DNA of 48,682 bases, taken from positions 1 to 48,682 of the forward strand of contig NZ_LVVY01000100.1 in NCBI RefSeq assembly GCF_001650025.1, in the 5' to 3' direction. The translations under genes and the position numbers were made by a program. Position 1 is the first letter of the stretch. The number at the start of each line of letters is the position of its first letter. The stretch comes from Devosia elaeis. Lineage in GTDB: Bacteria; Pseudomonadota; Alphaproteobacteria; Rhizobiales; Devosiaceae. The notes under the pieces were generated by a model, which was not told the DNA's origin, made no database searches, and worked only from the letters and a program-made list of their open reading frames with translations. Shown in pieces: positions 1-7,960 of this stretch.

Positions 1-220
1 ATTGTCGCCAGCGTCTCATCCAGATTGCCGCGCTATAGTTATGCATACGTTCCGGCAGTCGAACCACCTCCCACAGATGCCTGGTCATGATCTTGTTGAC
101 CTCGACGTCGGCCTTCTGTCTCATCACCGCACCGTCCTCGAGTTTGGCGAATGTGAACCACATCGTTCGTAACATGTCTCGAACCTCGGCTTCCGGTGGC
201 GTGCAGTAGATGTGCGACAT
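1..220 (-). CDS. Unknown protein, 3' part cut by window edge
   Basis: This minus-strand frame reads into the window edge without a stop. It starts at an ATG (bases 218-220) as MSHIYCTPPEAEVRDML and continues as a mixed charged and aromatic sequence of good protein character. A GGGAGG lies 10 bases upstream of the ATG and could be its ribosome binding site. The upstream gene's frame runs over this same stretch but becomes Gly/Arg-rich and shadow-like there. Two readings fit: a separate gene starting here, or the second half of the upstream gene after a frameshift near bases 215-240. I do not recognise the family. Confidence 0.5.
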   Translation of the reverse strand, partial: MSHIYCTPPEAEVRDMLRTMWFTFAKLEDGAVMRQKADVEVNKIMTRHLWEVVRLPERMHNYSAAIWMRRWRQ

Positions 221-533
221 AGACGACCAGCCTCCCGCAGGGCACGTGATTGTACCAGATTTGATAATGGCGCCCGTAATCCGGTCCATCGAACCCGAAC
301 TGGACTTTCGGCATTTCCTCGAACGAAAACGGCCCGCCGTGCATCATGATGTTGATGTGCTTCGCGAAAGGCCCGAAGTCGTCCCAGACGATCCGGTGCT
401 CTGGACGGAGCAAGGCAGTGCCGTCCGCTTCCACCGACGCCGGCGGGTTGTGCTTTGGCTCTCGTCGGTCGCCCTTGCCGATGCCGTCAATGATGCTCTT
501 GTATTCACGCTGCAGCTTGTTGCCGCCGAACAT
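39..533 (-). CDS. Unknown protein, possibly frameshifted near its C-terminus
   Basis: The frame starts MFGGNKLQREYKSIIDGIGKG with a GGGGAAGG ribosome binding site just before the ATG. About 100 residues look like real protein, including PEHRIVWDDFGPFAKHIN and a YQIWYNHVP segment. After about base 220 the frame loses protein character, while another frame (MSHIYC...) becomes convincing. The true product therefore probably ends or shifts frame near base 220, either by a sequencing error or by a real mutation. It lies downstream of the other minus-strand genes of the accessory block and may share their transcript. I do not recognise the family. Confidence 0.45.
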   Translation of the reverse strand: MFGGNKLQREYKSIIDGIGKGDRREPKHNPPASVEADGTALLRPEHRIVWDDFGPFAKHINIMMHGGPFSFEEMPKVQFGFDGPDYGRHYQIWYNHVPCGRLVVYVAHLLHATGSRGSRHVTNDVVHIRQTRGRCGDETEGRRRGQQDHDQASVGGGSTAGTYA

Positions 534-568
534 GCCTTCCCCCTACCCCTCAGAAAGACTTGCTATTA

Positions 569-1243
569 TCACACGTCCTTCGCTCGATTTGCTGTGATGT
601 CGGCACGGAACGAGAGCATCTGCAATTCGTGCGCCGTCTTCAAACGTTCTGCGAGCCTGACCAGGTCGTGCACCCATTCCCCAAGCTCCAAGCGTGTCAC
701 TACACCCGCATGGATTCGCTCCATATCGTGGGCGTAGGTCGTCGAGTACTCTATCGAAAGCAGTGTGTGCTGTTCTTCTGTCTGGAATGATGCTTGGCCA
801 TAGATGTCGCCTTGGAAATTGTTGCGTGTCCATTTCAAGACGTATGGCCTGCCCTCGATCGATAGCAGCAACCCAGTGTGCTCTGTGCCCTCGTCGGATC
901 GTTTGTCCGCAGCTCTGATGACAACATCAACAGCCGGCGTCTTGTACTTCTCATCGATATGGATCCAAGAGGCGTGGTGCTTGAGTGCCTCAATGGCGTA
1001 CGCTAGTGCATGCCGGACCCCCAACCTGTCTGCCGTCTCTTGCGCTCGCTGCAGGCGATCCTCATCGGCCGAGATGGACTGGTGCACGGGGTCGATCTGC
1101 TCGGCGGCTTCTCGCCTCAGTCCCTCTTTCAGCAACCGGACGCTCTCCTCCAGTAAATCCATCGCCGTGGGTTCCTCGGTCGGATCGGGCTCAGGCTGAG
1201 CGGCCAAAGGCTTCGCTATTTCTTGACGTTTCCAGAAGCTCAT
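569..1243 (-). CDS. Hypothetical protein of accessory block
   Basis: A 224-residue soluble protein without a family I can name. The chosen start is the ATG at 1241-1243 (MSFWKRQEIAKPL), preceded by GGGGGC five bases upstream. A longer frame begins 30 codons earlier with no good ribosome binding site. Residues 15-90 are acidic and helical and may form a coiled coil (LLEESVRLLKEGLRREAAEQ). The middle holds a strand-rich part (VDVVIRAADKR, GRPYVLKWTRNNF), and the end is helical again. There is no signal peptide or membrane segment. It is on the same strand as the metallophosphoesterase and AAA+ genes, about 125 bases downstream of the former. Confidence 0.55.
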   Translation of the reverse strand: MSFWKRQEIAKPLAAQPEPDPTEEPTAMDLLEESVRLLKEGLRREAAEQIDPVHQSISADEDRLQRAQETADRLGVRHALAYAIEALKHHASWIHIDEKYKTPAVDVVIRAADKRSDEGTEHTGLLLSIEGRPYVLKWTRNNFQGDIYGQASFQTEEQHTLLSIEYSTTYAHDMERIHAGVVTRLELGEWVHDLVRLAERLKTAHELQMLSFRADITANRAKDV

Positions 1244-1367
1244 GGATTGCCCCCATTCGGCGACAATCTGGCCTGCCCACGACCTGCTGACAACCTGCCA
1301 GCAGATCGCCAGCAGGTCATTTCGAGCCAGCATCCTGAATTAGCTATCAAATTCAAAGCGCTACCAC

Positions 1368-2126
1368 TCATACTTCGACGACAAAATCCTCGATAAAGTT
1401 GCTGTTCTCGCCCCAATCCGGCCCCTGATACCCGCGCGGGTTCGCAAGAACGCGTGTGTTTCCAACGCGGTAGTCGAGATGCTGGTGGACGTGCCCATGC
1501 ACCCATAGGCTCGGCTGGTATTGATGGATCATCCCTTCGAGATCGGACGCGAACGCGGCGTCGGCCACGTCTACACCGCCGGCGATGGATCTGCGGCTGG
1601 GGGCGTGGTGGGTGACGATAACGGTCGGGCCGTCGTGCGGCTGCGACAGCACGGCCTCGATCGCGCTGCGGTGGCGAAGGTAGGCGTCGCGGGTGTCTGT
1701 CGGCCAGATCAGCTCGCCGTCCGGCCGGCGCACCTGCTGGTACTCGGGCATGTGGCGGGCTGCCCACGCTTCGCTGGCATAGACGTCGTCTGCCAGACCG
1801 AAGTCCGTCCACAACGTCGCGCCGACGAAGCGGACGCCGTCGATGACAACGGACTGGCCCGACGACAGCACGTGGATGCCGCGATCGAGAAGATCTTCAT
1901 TTCCGCGATCCCAGGCATCGAGCGCGACGTCGTGGACGTCGTGATTGCCGGGCACGAAAACGATCGGCGCCGGCGACCATCGAGCCAGCATCAGCAGCGA
2001 TTGCTCGGTCTCGGCAGCCGCTTTGTCGACGTCGCCAGCGATGATCATCGCATCATGCCCTGGGATGCGATTGGGGACCCAGAACAGACTGTCGGCGTGG
2101 AGATCGGAGACGATCCACAGCCTCAT
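1368..2126 (-). CDS. Metallophosphoesterase
   Basis: A 252-residue calcineurin-like phosphoesterase. All metal-binding motifs are visible in order: SDLHAD near the N-terminus, GDVDKAA, PGNHDVHD, THHAP and HGHVHQH near the C-terminus. These are the residues that hold the two-metal centre in this superfamily. The substrate (phosphomonoester, phosphodiester or nucleotide) cannot be told from sequence. The start MRLWIVSDLH is chosen because its ATG overlaps the stop of the upstream small gene (ATGA), which implies translational coupling. An in-frame extension upstream is only the shadow of that gene. There is no signal peptide, so it is probably cytoplasmic. It is the best recognised enzyme of the accessory block. 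Confidence 0.88.
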   Translation of the reverse strand: MRLWIVSDLHADSLFWVPNRIPGHDAMIIAGDVDKAAAETEQSLLMLARWSPAPIVFVPGNHDVHDVALDAWDRGNEDLLDRGIHVLSSGQSVVIDGVRFVGATLWTDFGLADDVYASEAWAARHMPEYQQVRRPDGELIWPTDTRDAYLRHRSAIEAVLSQPHDGPTVIVTHHAPSRRSIAGGVDVADAAFASDLEGMIHQYQPSLWVHGHVHQHLDYRVGNTRVLANPRGYQGPDWGENSNFIEDFVVEV

Positions 2127-2332
2127 TTGCCATCCTCCCGCGGTTTTGTGATCGACGTGTCCTCCCAGCGCGCATCGGCTTTGTAGACGCGCCGCAGGTA
2201 CTGATCGCCGCCGTCGACGGCGACGTTCCCGCAGCGGCAATACTTGAAATCGTGCCGGTGCACGCTCACGATCTCGTCGCGGCAATCGAGGCATCTGACG
2301 CTGTTGCGGATGATGATGTCGTCATAATTCAT
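2123..2332 (-). CDS. Small cysteine-motif protein, phage-type
   Basis: A 69-residue protein starting MNYDDIIIRNSVRCLDC. It has a CxxC pair (CLDC) and a CxC pair (YCRCG) about 17 residues later, followed by VAVDGGDQYLRRVY. This pattern resembles small zinc-ribbon-like proteins common in phages and plasmids (I recall a family called DUF7695, from memory only). The four cysteines probably bind one zinc. The ATG overlaps the stop of the upstream gene (ATGA), with AGGAGAA as ribosome binding site, and its own stop overlaps the next ATG. It is therefore tightly coupled into the accessory operon. The function is unknown. Confidence 0.75.
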   Translation of the reverse strand: MNYDDIIIRNSVRCLDCRDEIVSVHRHDFKYCRCGNVAVDGGDQYLRRVYKADARWEDTSITKPREDGK

Positions 2333-2574
2333 TCCTGTTCTCCTAAGACGTCCTCGGCACCGGCGACGCCGACCTGAGCCAGCGCTTCGAGCAGCAGCGG
2401 CAGCCATGGCTTGCCGGCGCCGGCAGTCAGCAGGGCGCGGACAGTGATCGGTGTCGGATGGTCCAGCGCCGCCTTGGCCAGATCGGCCACGATGAGGTCG
2501 CGCTGCGCGATCATGCCGACCGCGACGCGATATGCGCCGATAGCGAGTCGGCGATCGGACCCACGAATGACCAT
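2329..2574 (-). CDS. Hypothetical 81-residue protein
   Basis: A small protein that starts MVIRGSDRRLAIGAYRVAVGM and is mainly helical, with several Ala/Leu stretches (LLLEALAQVGVAGAEDVLG). I do not recognise a family. The support for it as a gene is positional. Its start lies one base from the stop of the AAA+ ATPase gene, and its own stop overlaps the ATG of the cysteine-motif gene (ATGA). It thus fits exactly in a chain of coupled genes. It may be a partner or adaptor of the ATPase, but that is inference from position only. Confidence 0.6.
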   Translation of the reverse strand: MVIRGSDRRLAIGAYRVAVGMIAQRDLIVADLAKAALDHPTPITVRALLTAGAGKPWLPLLLEALAQVGVAGAEDVLGEQE

Positions 2575-2575
2575 G

Positions 2576-4177
2576 TCAGCACCTCCCCATGATCAGCTCG
2601 CGCCCGTCGACGAGCGTCGTGATGATCCGCGTGAGCTGTCTCAGCGACCCCCCGGGCCACGCCTGCCGAACGAGGTCCATTTCGTCCTCGGCGAGATCCG
2701 CGAACCAGCGCCGATCTACGCCCCTCTCTCGGGCGATGCGATCAACGATCTGGCGCGACAGCACGCCTAAATGCGCCCACGTCGGCTCGGGCATGACCAA
2801 AATCCGCATGCGGTCGCGCAGCGGCGCCGGGATGCCGTCCAGGCTGTTGGCGGTGGCAAAATGGGAAACGAAGCTCAGATTGACTTCGGCCTCCAACGCG
2901 AGGTCGCGGAAGCGCTTGGCTTGATCGGCTTCGAGCAGAGGTAGCATCGCGTCCAAAGGGCTGCCATTTTGACTGCCTGTCGACGCCTTCTCGACTTCGT
3001 CCCAGACCACGGCCACGCTGGCGCTCTTTGCGCGCTTGATGACCTGCAGGGGTACGCATTCCCGTGCAGTGCTCCATTGAGCCGACGTGCCAACGAGTGA
3101 GCTATCAGCCATGCCGGCCAAGTTGTACAAGTCGTTCGGCAGCCCGATCTGGTCGCAGATCGCGCGCGCCAGCGAGCTCTTGCCGGAACCCGGAGGCCCA
3201 ACGAATAGCGTCGGGCGAAACTTGACCTCCTCGCGGAGGGCAAGGTCGCCAAGTACAACGTCGATGACATCAGCGGCGTGCGGCCAACGGTCGACCAATG
3301 CCTCCCGATGAGCGGCCACGTCACCGCGCAAGACCACGGGCAGCGCCTGCCCGTCCATGCCGGCCCAGCCCTTCTGCAGATCCTTTCGGTGGCTGGTCCC
3401 GCCTTCGGGGAAGGCAGGCACGACAACGATTTCGCGGACATTCGGGGACCAAAATTCTACTCGGTCTTCGAGCACAGCACGGATGAAGTCTTCATCGGCA
3501 GGATCGACGCCGCGGACGGCAGCGAGCACCTCCAGCCGACTTTGGTCGACTGGCTCGGCGACCTTTGCCTTTGCTGCTGTCTCAGCTTCGACTGCGGCGA
3601 GACGTAGGTCTTCCAGCGCGGCAGCTCGCTTCGATAGCCAATCCCGTCCCCAGGCGTGATAATCCCTCATCGACGGGCGGCTGTAGCTGTGCAGCAGCCC
3701 AAGGGCCACGCAGTGCCGCTGCGCTTGCGTAAATGCGCTGTCGCGGTAGTGCTCATCACCAGCGATTAGGGAGAGCTCGCGCCGTGCCTGTTCGTCCCGC
3801 AAACATGAGCGGTAGACGAGCATGCGTGTGACCGCATCATCGTCCTGGACGGATCGCGCTGCCAATTCGACTGGCTTGATCGTTTGCAAACTGACGCTGG
3901 CGCGGAGAGCCCGCAGAGCTCGGCCAAAATTCACGGCGCACCCGGCAGCGCGAACCATGGACTGGTAGGCCCGCAGGTCGGCGGCGTTGGAGAGCATGTG
4001 CTCACACCAGCTGCGCGCGTCGATGCGAATGTCATCTGACATGAATGGCGCACCGACGAGCAGATCGTCGGTATCGGGCCGGCTGCCGGTGTTGAATGCG
4101 TGATGCGACTTTTGCCGAGCAGCGAAATGCTCGCGTGCGCCATCCGATGGCGCGGACTTGGAATCCTTTGATGTCAT
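2576..4177 (-). CDS. Lon-like AAA+ ATPase without protease domain
   Basis: About 533 residues from the ATG at 4175-4177; a GTG at 4228 in the same frame is an alternative and neither has a clear ribosome binding site. The N-terminal half is helical and unrecognised. The C-terminal half is an AAA+ module with Walker A GPPGSGKS (about residues 327-334), Walker B VAVVWDEVEK (about 389-397), a sensor-1 Asn in FATANSLDGIP and a candidate arginine finger in PLRDRM. The wording of these motifs is that of the Lon protease ATPase core. No Ser-Lys protease domain follows; the protein ends soon after the small AAA lid. It is the first gene of the accessory operon and is probably an ATP-driven remodeller with an unknown client. 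Confidence 0.82.
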   Translation of the reverse strand: MTSKDSKSAPSDGAREHFAARQKSHHAFNTGSRPDTDDLLVGAPFMSDDIRIDARSWCEHMLSNAADLRAYQSMVRAAGCAVNFGRALRALRASVSLQTIKPVELAARSVQDDDAVTRMLVYRSCLRDEQARRELSLIAGDEHYRDSAFTQAQRHCVALGLLHSYSRPSMRDYHAWGRDWLSKRAAALEDLRLAAVEAETAAKAKVAEPVDQSRLEVLAAVRGVDPADEDFIRAVLEDRVEFWSPNVREIVVVPAFPEGGTSHRKDLQKGWAGMDGQALPVVLRGDVAAHREALVDRWPHAADVIDVVLGDLALREEVKFRPTLFVGPPGSGKSSLARAICDQIGLPNDLYNLAGMADSSLVGTSAQWSTARECVPLQVIKRAKSASVAVVWDEVEKASTGSQNGSPLDAMLPLLEADQAKRFRDLALEAEVNLSFVSHFATANSLDGIPAPLRDRMRILVMPEPTWAHLGVLSRQIVDRIARERGVDRRWFADLAEDEMDLVRQAWPGGSLRQLTRIITTLVDGRELIMGRC

Positions 4178-4381
4178 TGGTGGGATGGGTGTGGGCCGGT
4201 TCCCGACCCCCGCCCTATGGCACTCCACCGGGCGGTGGGCTGGGCCTAGGGATACGCGGTCGCAGCGAAGGCGACCTGCAGCAATAGCTAGCCTGGAATG
4301 CGGGCGCTGTCCGGGAGTTTTTTCGATGGCATTTTAAGGATCAGGGAAGCGGTTGCCGTCCCAATCCCGTCCCAGCGCCAG

Positions 4382-4409
4382 AAACAACAAAGGCGACCCG
4401 GAGGTCGCC
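4382..4409 (-). terminator. Rho-independent terminator of tRNA-Lys
   Basis: Read on the minus strand, a 7-bp GC stem (GGCGACC / GGTCGCC) with a TCCG loop is followed by TTTGTTGTTT. It lies about 33 bases after the tRNA-Lys CCA end and fits a terminator for that gene. Confidence 0.8.
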
Positions 4410-4441
4410 TGTTGCAAGTCCTTGTCAAACAAGGGAGACTT

Positions 4442-4517
<76 letters not shown>

Positions 4518-4614
4518 GTCGGCGTTACCGCCCGGCACCAAAGTGGCGCCTCTCTAGCAAAGCGATTCCGACCTGTCCAGCGCTGGGCGCAACTTTGTTG
4601 GGATAAACTGCAAT

Positions 4615-4639
4615 GCGCCCGGTCATCGAGACCGGGCGC
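4615..4639 (-). terminator. GC hairpin after small conserved gene
   Basis: A 9-bp perfect stem (GCGCCCGGT / ACCGGGCGC) with a 7-base loop lies 7 bases after the stop of the 65-residue gene on the minus strand. The following sequence is only weakly T-rich (ATTGCAGTTTA), so termination is likely but not certain. Confidence 0.5.
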
Positions 4640-4645
4640 CATTGG

Positions 4646-4843
4646 TCACGGGCGCAGATGCCGGTAATCGTTGATTTCCACGACATTGCTGGCCGGTGCA
4701 GATTGCTCTGGGCGAAAATCGTCCATGAGCCCGATTGTGCGTTCGATGATATGGCGCAACTGCCGAGAACGCTGGTCCGCCCCCTGGAGAATGGTGGCGG
4801 CGCGCTCGAGATGGTCACGCGCAAGCACATAGGTGGGAGGCAC
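4646..4843 (-). CDS. Small hypothetical protein, GTG start
   Basis: A 65-residue protein starting VPPTYVLARDHLERAATIL. The GTG start has a strong AAGGAG six bases upstream, which makes the gene credible despite its size. The sequence is helical and charged, with no cysteine motif, signal peptide or membrane segment, and it ends EINDYRHLRP. A GC hairpin follows the stop. It is a single-gene unit between the tRNA-Lys promoter side and the divergent aminotransferase gene. I do not recognise a family. A longer overlapping frame in another phase was discarded because it has no ribosome binding site and a shadow-like composition. Confidence 0.6.
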   Translation of the reverse strand: MPPTYVLARDHLERAATILQGADQRSRQLRHIIERTIGLMDDFRPEQSAPASNVVEINDYRHLRP

Positions 4844-5174
4844 TTGGAACTCCTTCGGTACACGATAGCGCCGGGGCTTGGCGCGAGTTCAGCGTGGACC
4901 TGCTTAGTGTTCGAGACCTTGCCGGCTTGCCTGCAATTTTATCCAAATCTGCGGTGCCGACCCATCGCGGAAAAATTTCCCTGTGCGACGGGCATTTGCG
5001 TTTGGCGAAGTTTTTTTCTGCCTGTGCACAAAAGCGGGGACGCCCCCGTCCGCACCCGCGAAAGCCCCTCGAATCGGGCGGAAATGTGTCGAATCGCGCT
5101 TCCGCGCCGGTCTGGCGAGCGCCGGCTTTGCGGATAGAATAGGGATGCGGATTCGCCCAGGAAGGTCAGCTGTC

Positions 5175-6287
5175 GTGCCCCAACCGCCTTTTTCGCCCCT
5201 CGTCGCGCGCCTGCCCGAGACCGTGCCCTTTGTCGGGCCGGAAGCCCTGGCGCGCCGCTCCGGCATTCCGCTGCGGGCCCGGATCGGCGCCAATGAATCC
5301 GGCTTCGGTCCCAGCCCGAAGGTGGTTGCCGCCGTCGCGGCGGCCGCGCCGCAGAGCTGGGCCTATCCCGATCCGGAAAATCACGACCTGCGCGCCGCCC
5401 TCGCTGCGCATCTGGGCATCGGCATGGACGAAGTCGTCGCGGGCGAAGGCATAGATGGGCTGCTGGGCCTGGCCGTGCGGCTCTTCATTGCCCCCGGTGA
5501 CGCCGTGATCACCTCGCTGGGCGCCTATCCCACCTTCAATTATCACGTGGCCGGCTTCGGCGGCGTCCTGCATGGAGTGCCCTATGCCGGCGCCCATGAA
5601 GACCTGTCCGCCCTGGCGGACCGGGCGCGCGAAACCGGGGCGCGCATGGTCTATCTCGCCAATCCGGACAATCCCATGGGCTCCCATTGGCCGGCCGAAG
5701 CCGTCGAGGCCTTCATCACCGCCCTGCCCGAGACCTGCCTGCTGATCCTCGACGAGGCCTATGGCGAAACGGCCCCGGCCGGCACATTGCCACCCATCGA
5801 CACCGCCCGGCCCAACCTGCTGCGCTTCCGCACCTTTTCCAAGGCCTATGGGCTGGCGGGCCTGCGTATCGGCTATGCCTTCGGCAATTCCCGCCTCGTC
5901 GGCGGTTTCGAGCGCATCCGCAACCATTTCGGCCTCAACCGCCTGGGCCAGGTCGCGGCCCTGGCCGCCCTCGCCGATCACGACCATCTCGGCTGGGCCG
6001 TCGGCGCGATCGCCCGGGCGCGCGGGCGGATCGCGGACATTGCCCGTGAAAACGGCCTTGCGCCCCTGCCTTCGGCGACCAATTTCGTCACCATCGATTG
6101 CGGCGGCGACGGCGATTATGCCAGCCTCGTCCTGGCAGAGCTGGCCCAGCGCGGCGTCTTCATCCGCAAGCCGATGGCGCCCGGCCTCGACCGGCATATC
6201 CGCATCAGCGCCGCGCCGGATTCCGAGCTCGATATTCTCGCCGAAACGCTGCCCCAGGCCCTGCGCGCCGCCTATGGCGCCGGGTAG
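5175..6287 (+). CDS. PLP-dependent aminotransferase, HisC-like
   Basis: About 370 residues of fold type I aminotransferase, class I/II. Visible motifs are ARIGANESGFGPSP near the N-terminus, ANPDNPMG (residues 162-169), LILDEAYGE with the PLP-ring aspartate (D193), the Schiff-base lysine in TFSKAYGLAGLRIGYA (K223), and HIRIS near the C-terminus with the carboxylate-binding arginine. It resembles histidinol-phosphate aminotransferase paralogues, but the substrate is uncertain and no his genes are near. I chose the GTG at 5175 because AGGAAGG lies nine bases before it and the protein then begins PQPPFSPLVARLPE. An ATG at 5145 is the alternative. It converges with the endonuclease/phosphatase gene, overlapping it by 16 bases. 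Confidence 0.88.
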   Translation: MPQPPFSPLVARLPETVPFVGPEALARRSGIPLRARIGANESGFGPSPKVVAAVAAAAPQSWAYPDPENHDLRAALAAHLGIGMDEVVAGEGIDGLLGLAVRLFIAPGDAVITSLGAYPTFNYHVAGFGGVLHGVPYAGAHEDLSALADRARETGARMVYLANPDNPMGSHWPAEAVEAFITALPETCLLILDEAYGETAPAGTLPPIDTARPNLLRFRTFSKAYGLAGLRIGYAFGNSRLVGGFERIRNHFGLNRLGQVAALAALADHDHLGWAVGAIARARGRIADIARENGLAPLPSATNFVTIDCGGDGDYASLVLAELAQRGVFIRKPMAPGLDRHIRISAAPDSELDILAETLPQALRAAYGAG

Positions 6288-7216
6288 ATCGCCACATCGG
6301 CCCAGAGCGGACGATGGTTGGAGCCGTAGCTCTCGCCCGCCTCCAGCGTCAAAAGCCGCACATTGCCGCGCGTGAACGCATTGTCGATGGGCACGCCCAG
6401 CGGCCCCAGCCGCACCGGCCAGGTGGCCGGCGCCCAGGGCCCCGGCGCCAATTGCTGCCGCTCGGCGAGCAGCGCGACCGGCTCGGTCCAGGGCGCCGCG
6501 TTGAAATCGCCCGCCAGCAGCAGCGGCCCCTCGATATCGGACAGGATCTCATTGATGTGGTGCAGTTCGATCCAGGAGGCCTGGTCGAAATAGGGCTTGG
6601 ACAGATGCACCCCGGCAATGGTCAGCGCCTGCCCCTCGATCATCATCTGCCCGATCACCATGCGCTCATGCTCGAAGGGCGGCAATTGCCGCACCGACGC
6701 ATTTTCGATGGGAAAGCGCGAATGCAGGGACGTGTCGCAGGTCTCGGTCCGCGCGCAGCCGACACTATAAGGAAAGACGTCCGCCAGCCGCTCCAGATAA
6801 GGCTCGATGCCCGGCGTCTCCATCACCAGCATAACATCGGGCGGATCGGCCAGCACGGCATCGACCAGCGCCTCCGCCTGCCTGTTGCCGGTCAGCACGT
6901 TGAAGCTCAGGAAACGGAATTGCGCCGCCGGCGGCGCGGCCATGGGCGTGCGCCGCGCGTAAAAATCCCAGACGAACAAGGCTCCATGCGCCAGGCTTGC
7001 CAGCACCACGAGCAGAACCAGCAGGCCGCGCCAGCGCGCCCCGAACACCATGGCCAGCAGCGCCAGGCCCAGCCCCACGGCGATGAGATGGAAGCGCAGG
7101 CTCTGCAGCAGCAATTCGCCCGGCAGGCCCGGCGACACCGAGACCACCAGCAATACCACGATAAGGATCGCCGAAACGGCCAATATCCCGCCGCGAAACT
7201 CCGCCTTGCTCAGCAT
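6272..7216 (-). CDS. Endonuclease/exonuclease/phosphatase family membrane protein
   Basis: A 314-residue protein starting MLSKAEFRGGILAVSAIL. The first 100 residues hold about three hydrophobic segments, so the catalytic domain is anchored to the inner membrane and probably faces the periplasm. The C-terminal domain is of the EEP superfamily, with FLSFNVLTGN, a METPG motif with the metal-binding glutamate, LLLAGDFNAAPWTEP and a final SNHRPLWADV with the catalytic histidine. The family includes nucleases and phospho- or sphingolipid phosphodiesterases; the substrate cannot be assigned. The start at 7216 is preceded by a G-rich stretch. A reading frame continues further upstream but is antisense-like and overlaps the acetyltransferase remnant. 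Confidence 0.8.
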   Translation of the reverse strand: MLSKAEFRGGILAVSAILIVVLLVVSVSPGLPGELLLQSLRFHLIAVGLGLALLAMVFGARWRGLLVLLVVLASLAHGALFVWDFYARRTPMAAPPAAQFRFLSFNVLTGNRQAEALVDAVLADPPDVMLVMETPGIEPYLERLADVFPYSVGCARTETCDTSLHSRFPIENASVRQLPPFEHERMVIGQMMIEGQALTIAGVHLSKPYFDQASWIELHHINEILSDIEGPLLLAGDFNAAPWTEPVALLAERQQLAPGPWAPATWPVRLGPLGVPIDNAFTRGNVRLLTLEAGESYGSNHRPLWADVAIYPAP

Positions 7217-7245
7217 GCCCGCCCCCCAGACCCTGGTGCAGGACG

Positions 7246-7688
7246 CTAGAGCAGCTTCCGCATCTGGATGCAAGCGCCGGCAATGTTCACAAGTTCGGCA
7301 GGGTCCCAGTCGAACCGTTCCCAGCCGGTCCGCTCGTAGAAGCCGACCGCCTCTGGCGCGGCATTGACCAGCAGCGTATCGACCCCGAAGCCGCGTGCCC
7401 GCTCCGCCACCATCTGCTCGAGCACCCGGCCATGTCCCCGGCCCTGCTCCGCCGCCTTGATCGCCACCAGCCGGCGCGCCCCTGCCCGAACAGGTCCAGC
7501 CGCGTCGTGCCCAAGGCCCGCCCATCCTGTTTCAGCAGATAGGGATGGGCGAAATCGGCATAATCGTCCGGATGCCGGTCGTTATAGATGCCGAACCGTC
7601 CCTTGGCCTCGAACAATTCGACGCGGCGGATGGCATGGAAATCCGCCCAGTCTCGAGCTTCGGTAACTTCTACAAGCTGATATGTCAT
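7246..7688 (-). pseudogene. GNAT N-acetyltransferase, frameshifted
   Basis: Two frames together give one acetyltransferase. The first part starts at the ATG 7686-7688 with GGAGG upstream (MTYQLVEVTEARDWADFH) and runs to GTTRLDLFGQGRAG. The second part resumes in another frame at RRLVAIKAAEQGRGHGR and continues to the end. The acetyl-CoA loop (QGRGHGR) and the C-terminal AVGFYERTGWE motif, both typical of GNAT enzymes, lie in the second frame. The shift falls near bases 7475-7495, in a GC-rich run. It may be a real one-base mutation or a sequencing error. As read, the product would lack its acetyl-CoA site and be inactive. Confidence 0.8.
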
Positions 7689-7790
7689 GACGCCTCCTCT
7701 GAGCGCCTTACGCCGCCTTCGCCCCACCCCCCTTGAAGGCAGTGTTTACGTCGGGCGCTTCGGCTCGCACAGCAGGCTCGGCTCCTTCCC

Positions 7791-7913
7791 TCCCTCCCCC
7801 TTGAGGGGAGGGCCGGGGTGGGGGTTCTGTAGGTACAGCATGCTCACATGCTTGTGGGGATTGCTGATAGGTCCGAACCCCCACCCTCATTCCCTCCCCT
7901 CAAGGGGGAGGGA
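7791..7913. repeat. Palindromic dispersed repeat, copy A
   Basis: An inverted pair. The left arm runs from TCCCTCCCCCTTGAGGGG to GGGTGGGGGTTC, and the right arm from GAACCCCCACCCTC to AAGGGGGAGGGA, with about 48 bases between. Each arm also contains its own CCCCTTGAGGGG hairpin. The same design recurs at 14801-14896 and, diverged, near 48393-48524. The 7689-7960 spacer between the acetyltransferase remnant and leuA holds nothing else that I can see. Confidence 0.75.
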
Positions 7914-7960
7914 GGCGATCGAGCAGAGTGCTATGCAAGACGAAATGGCCGAAACACTCC

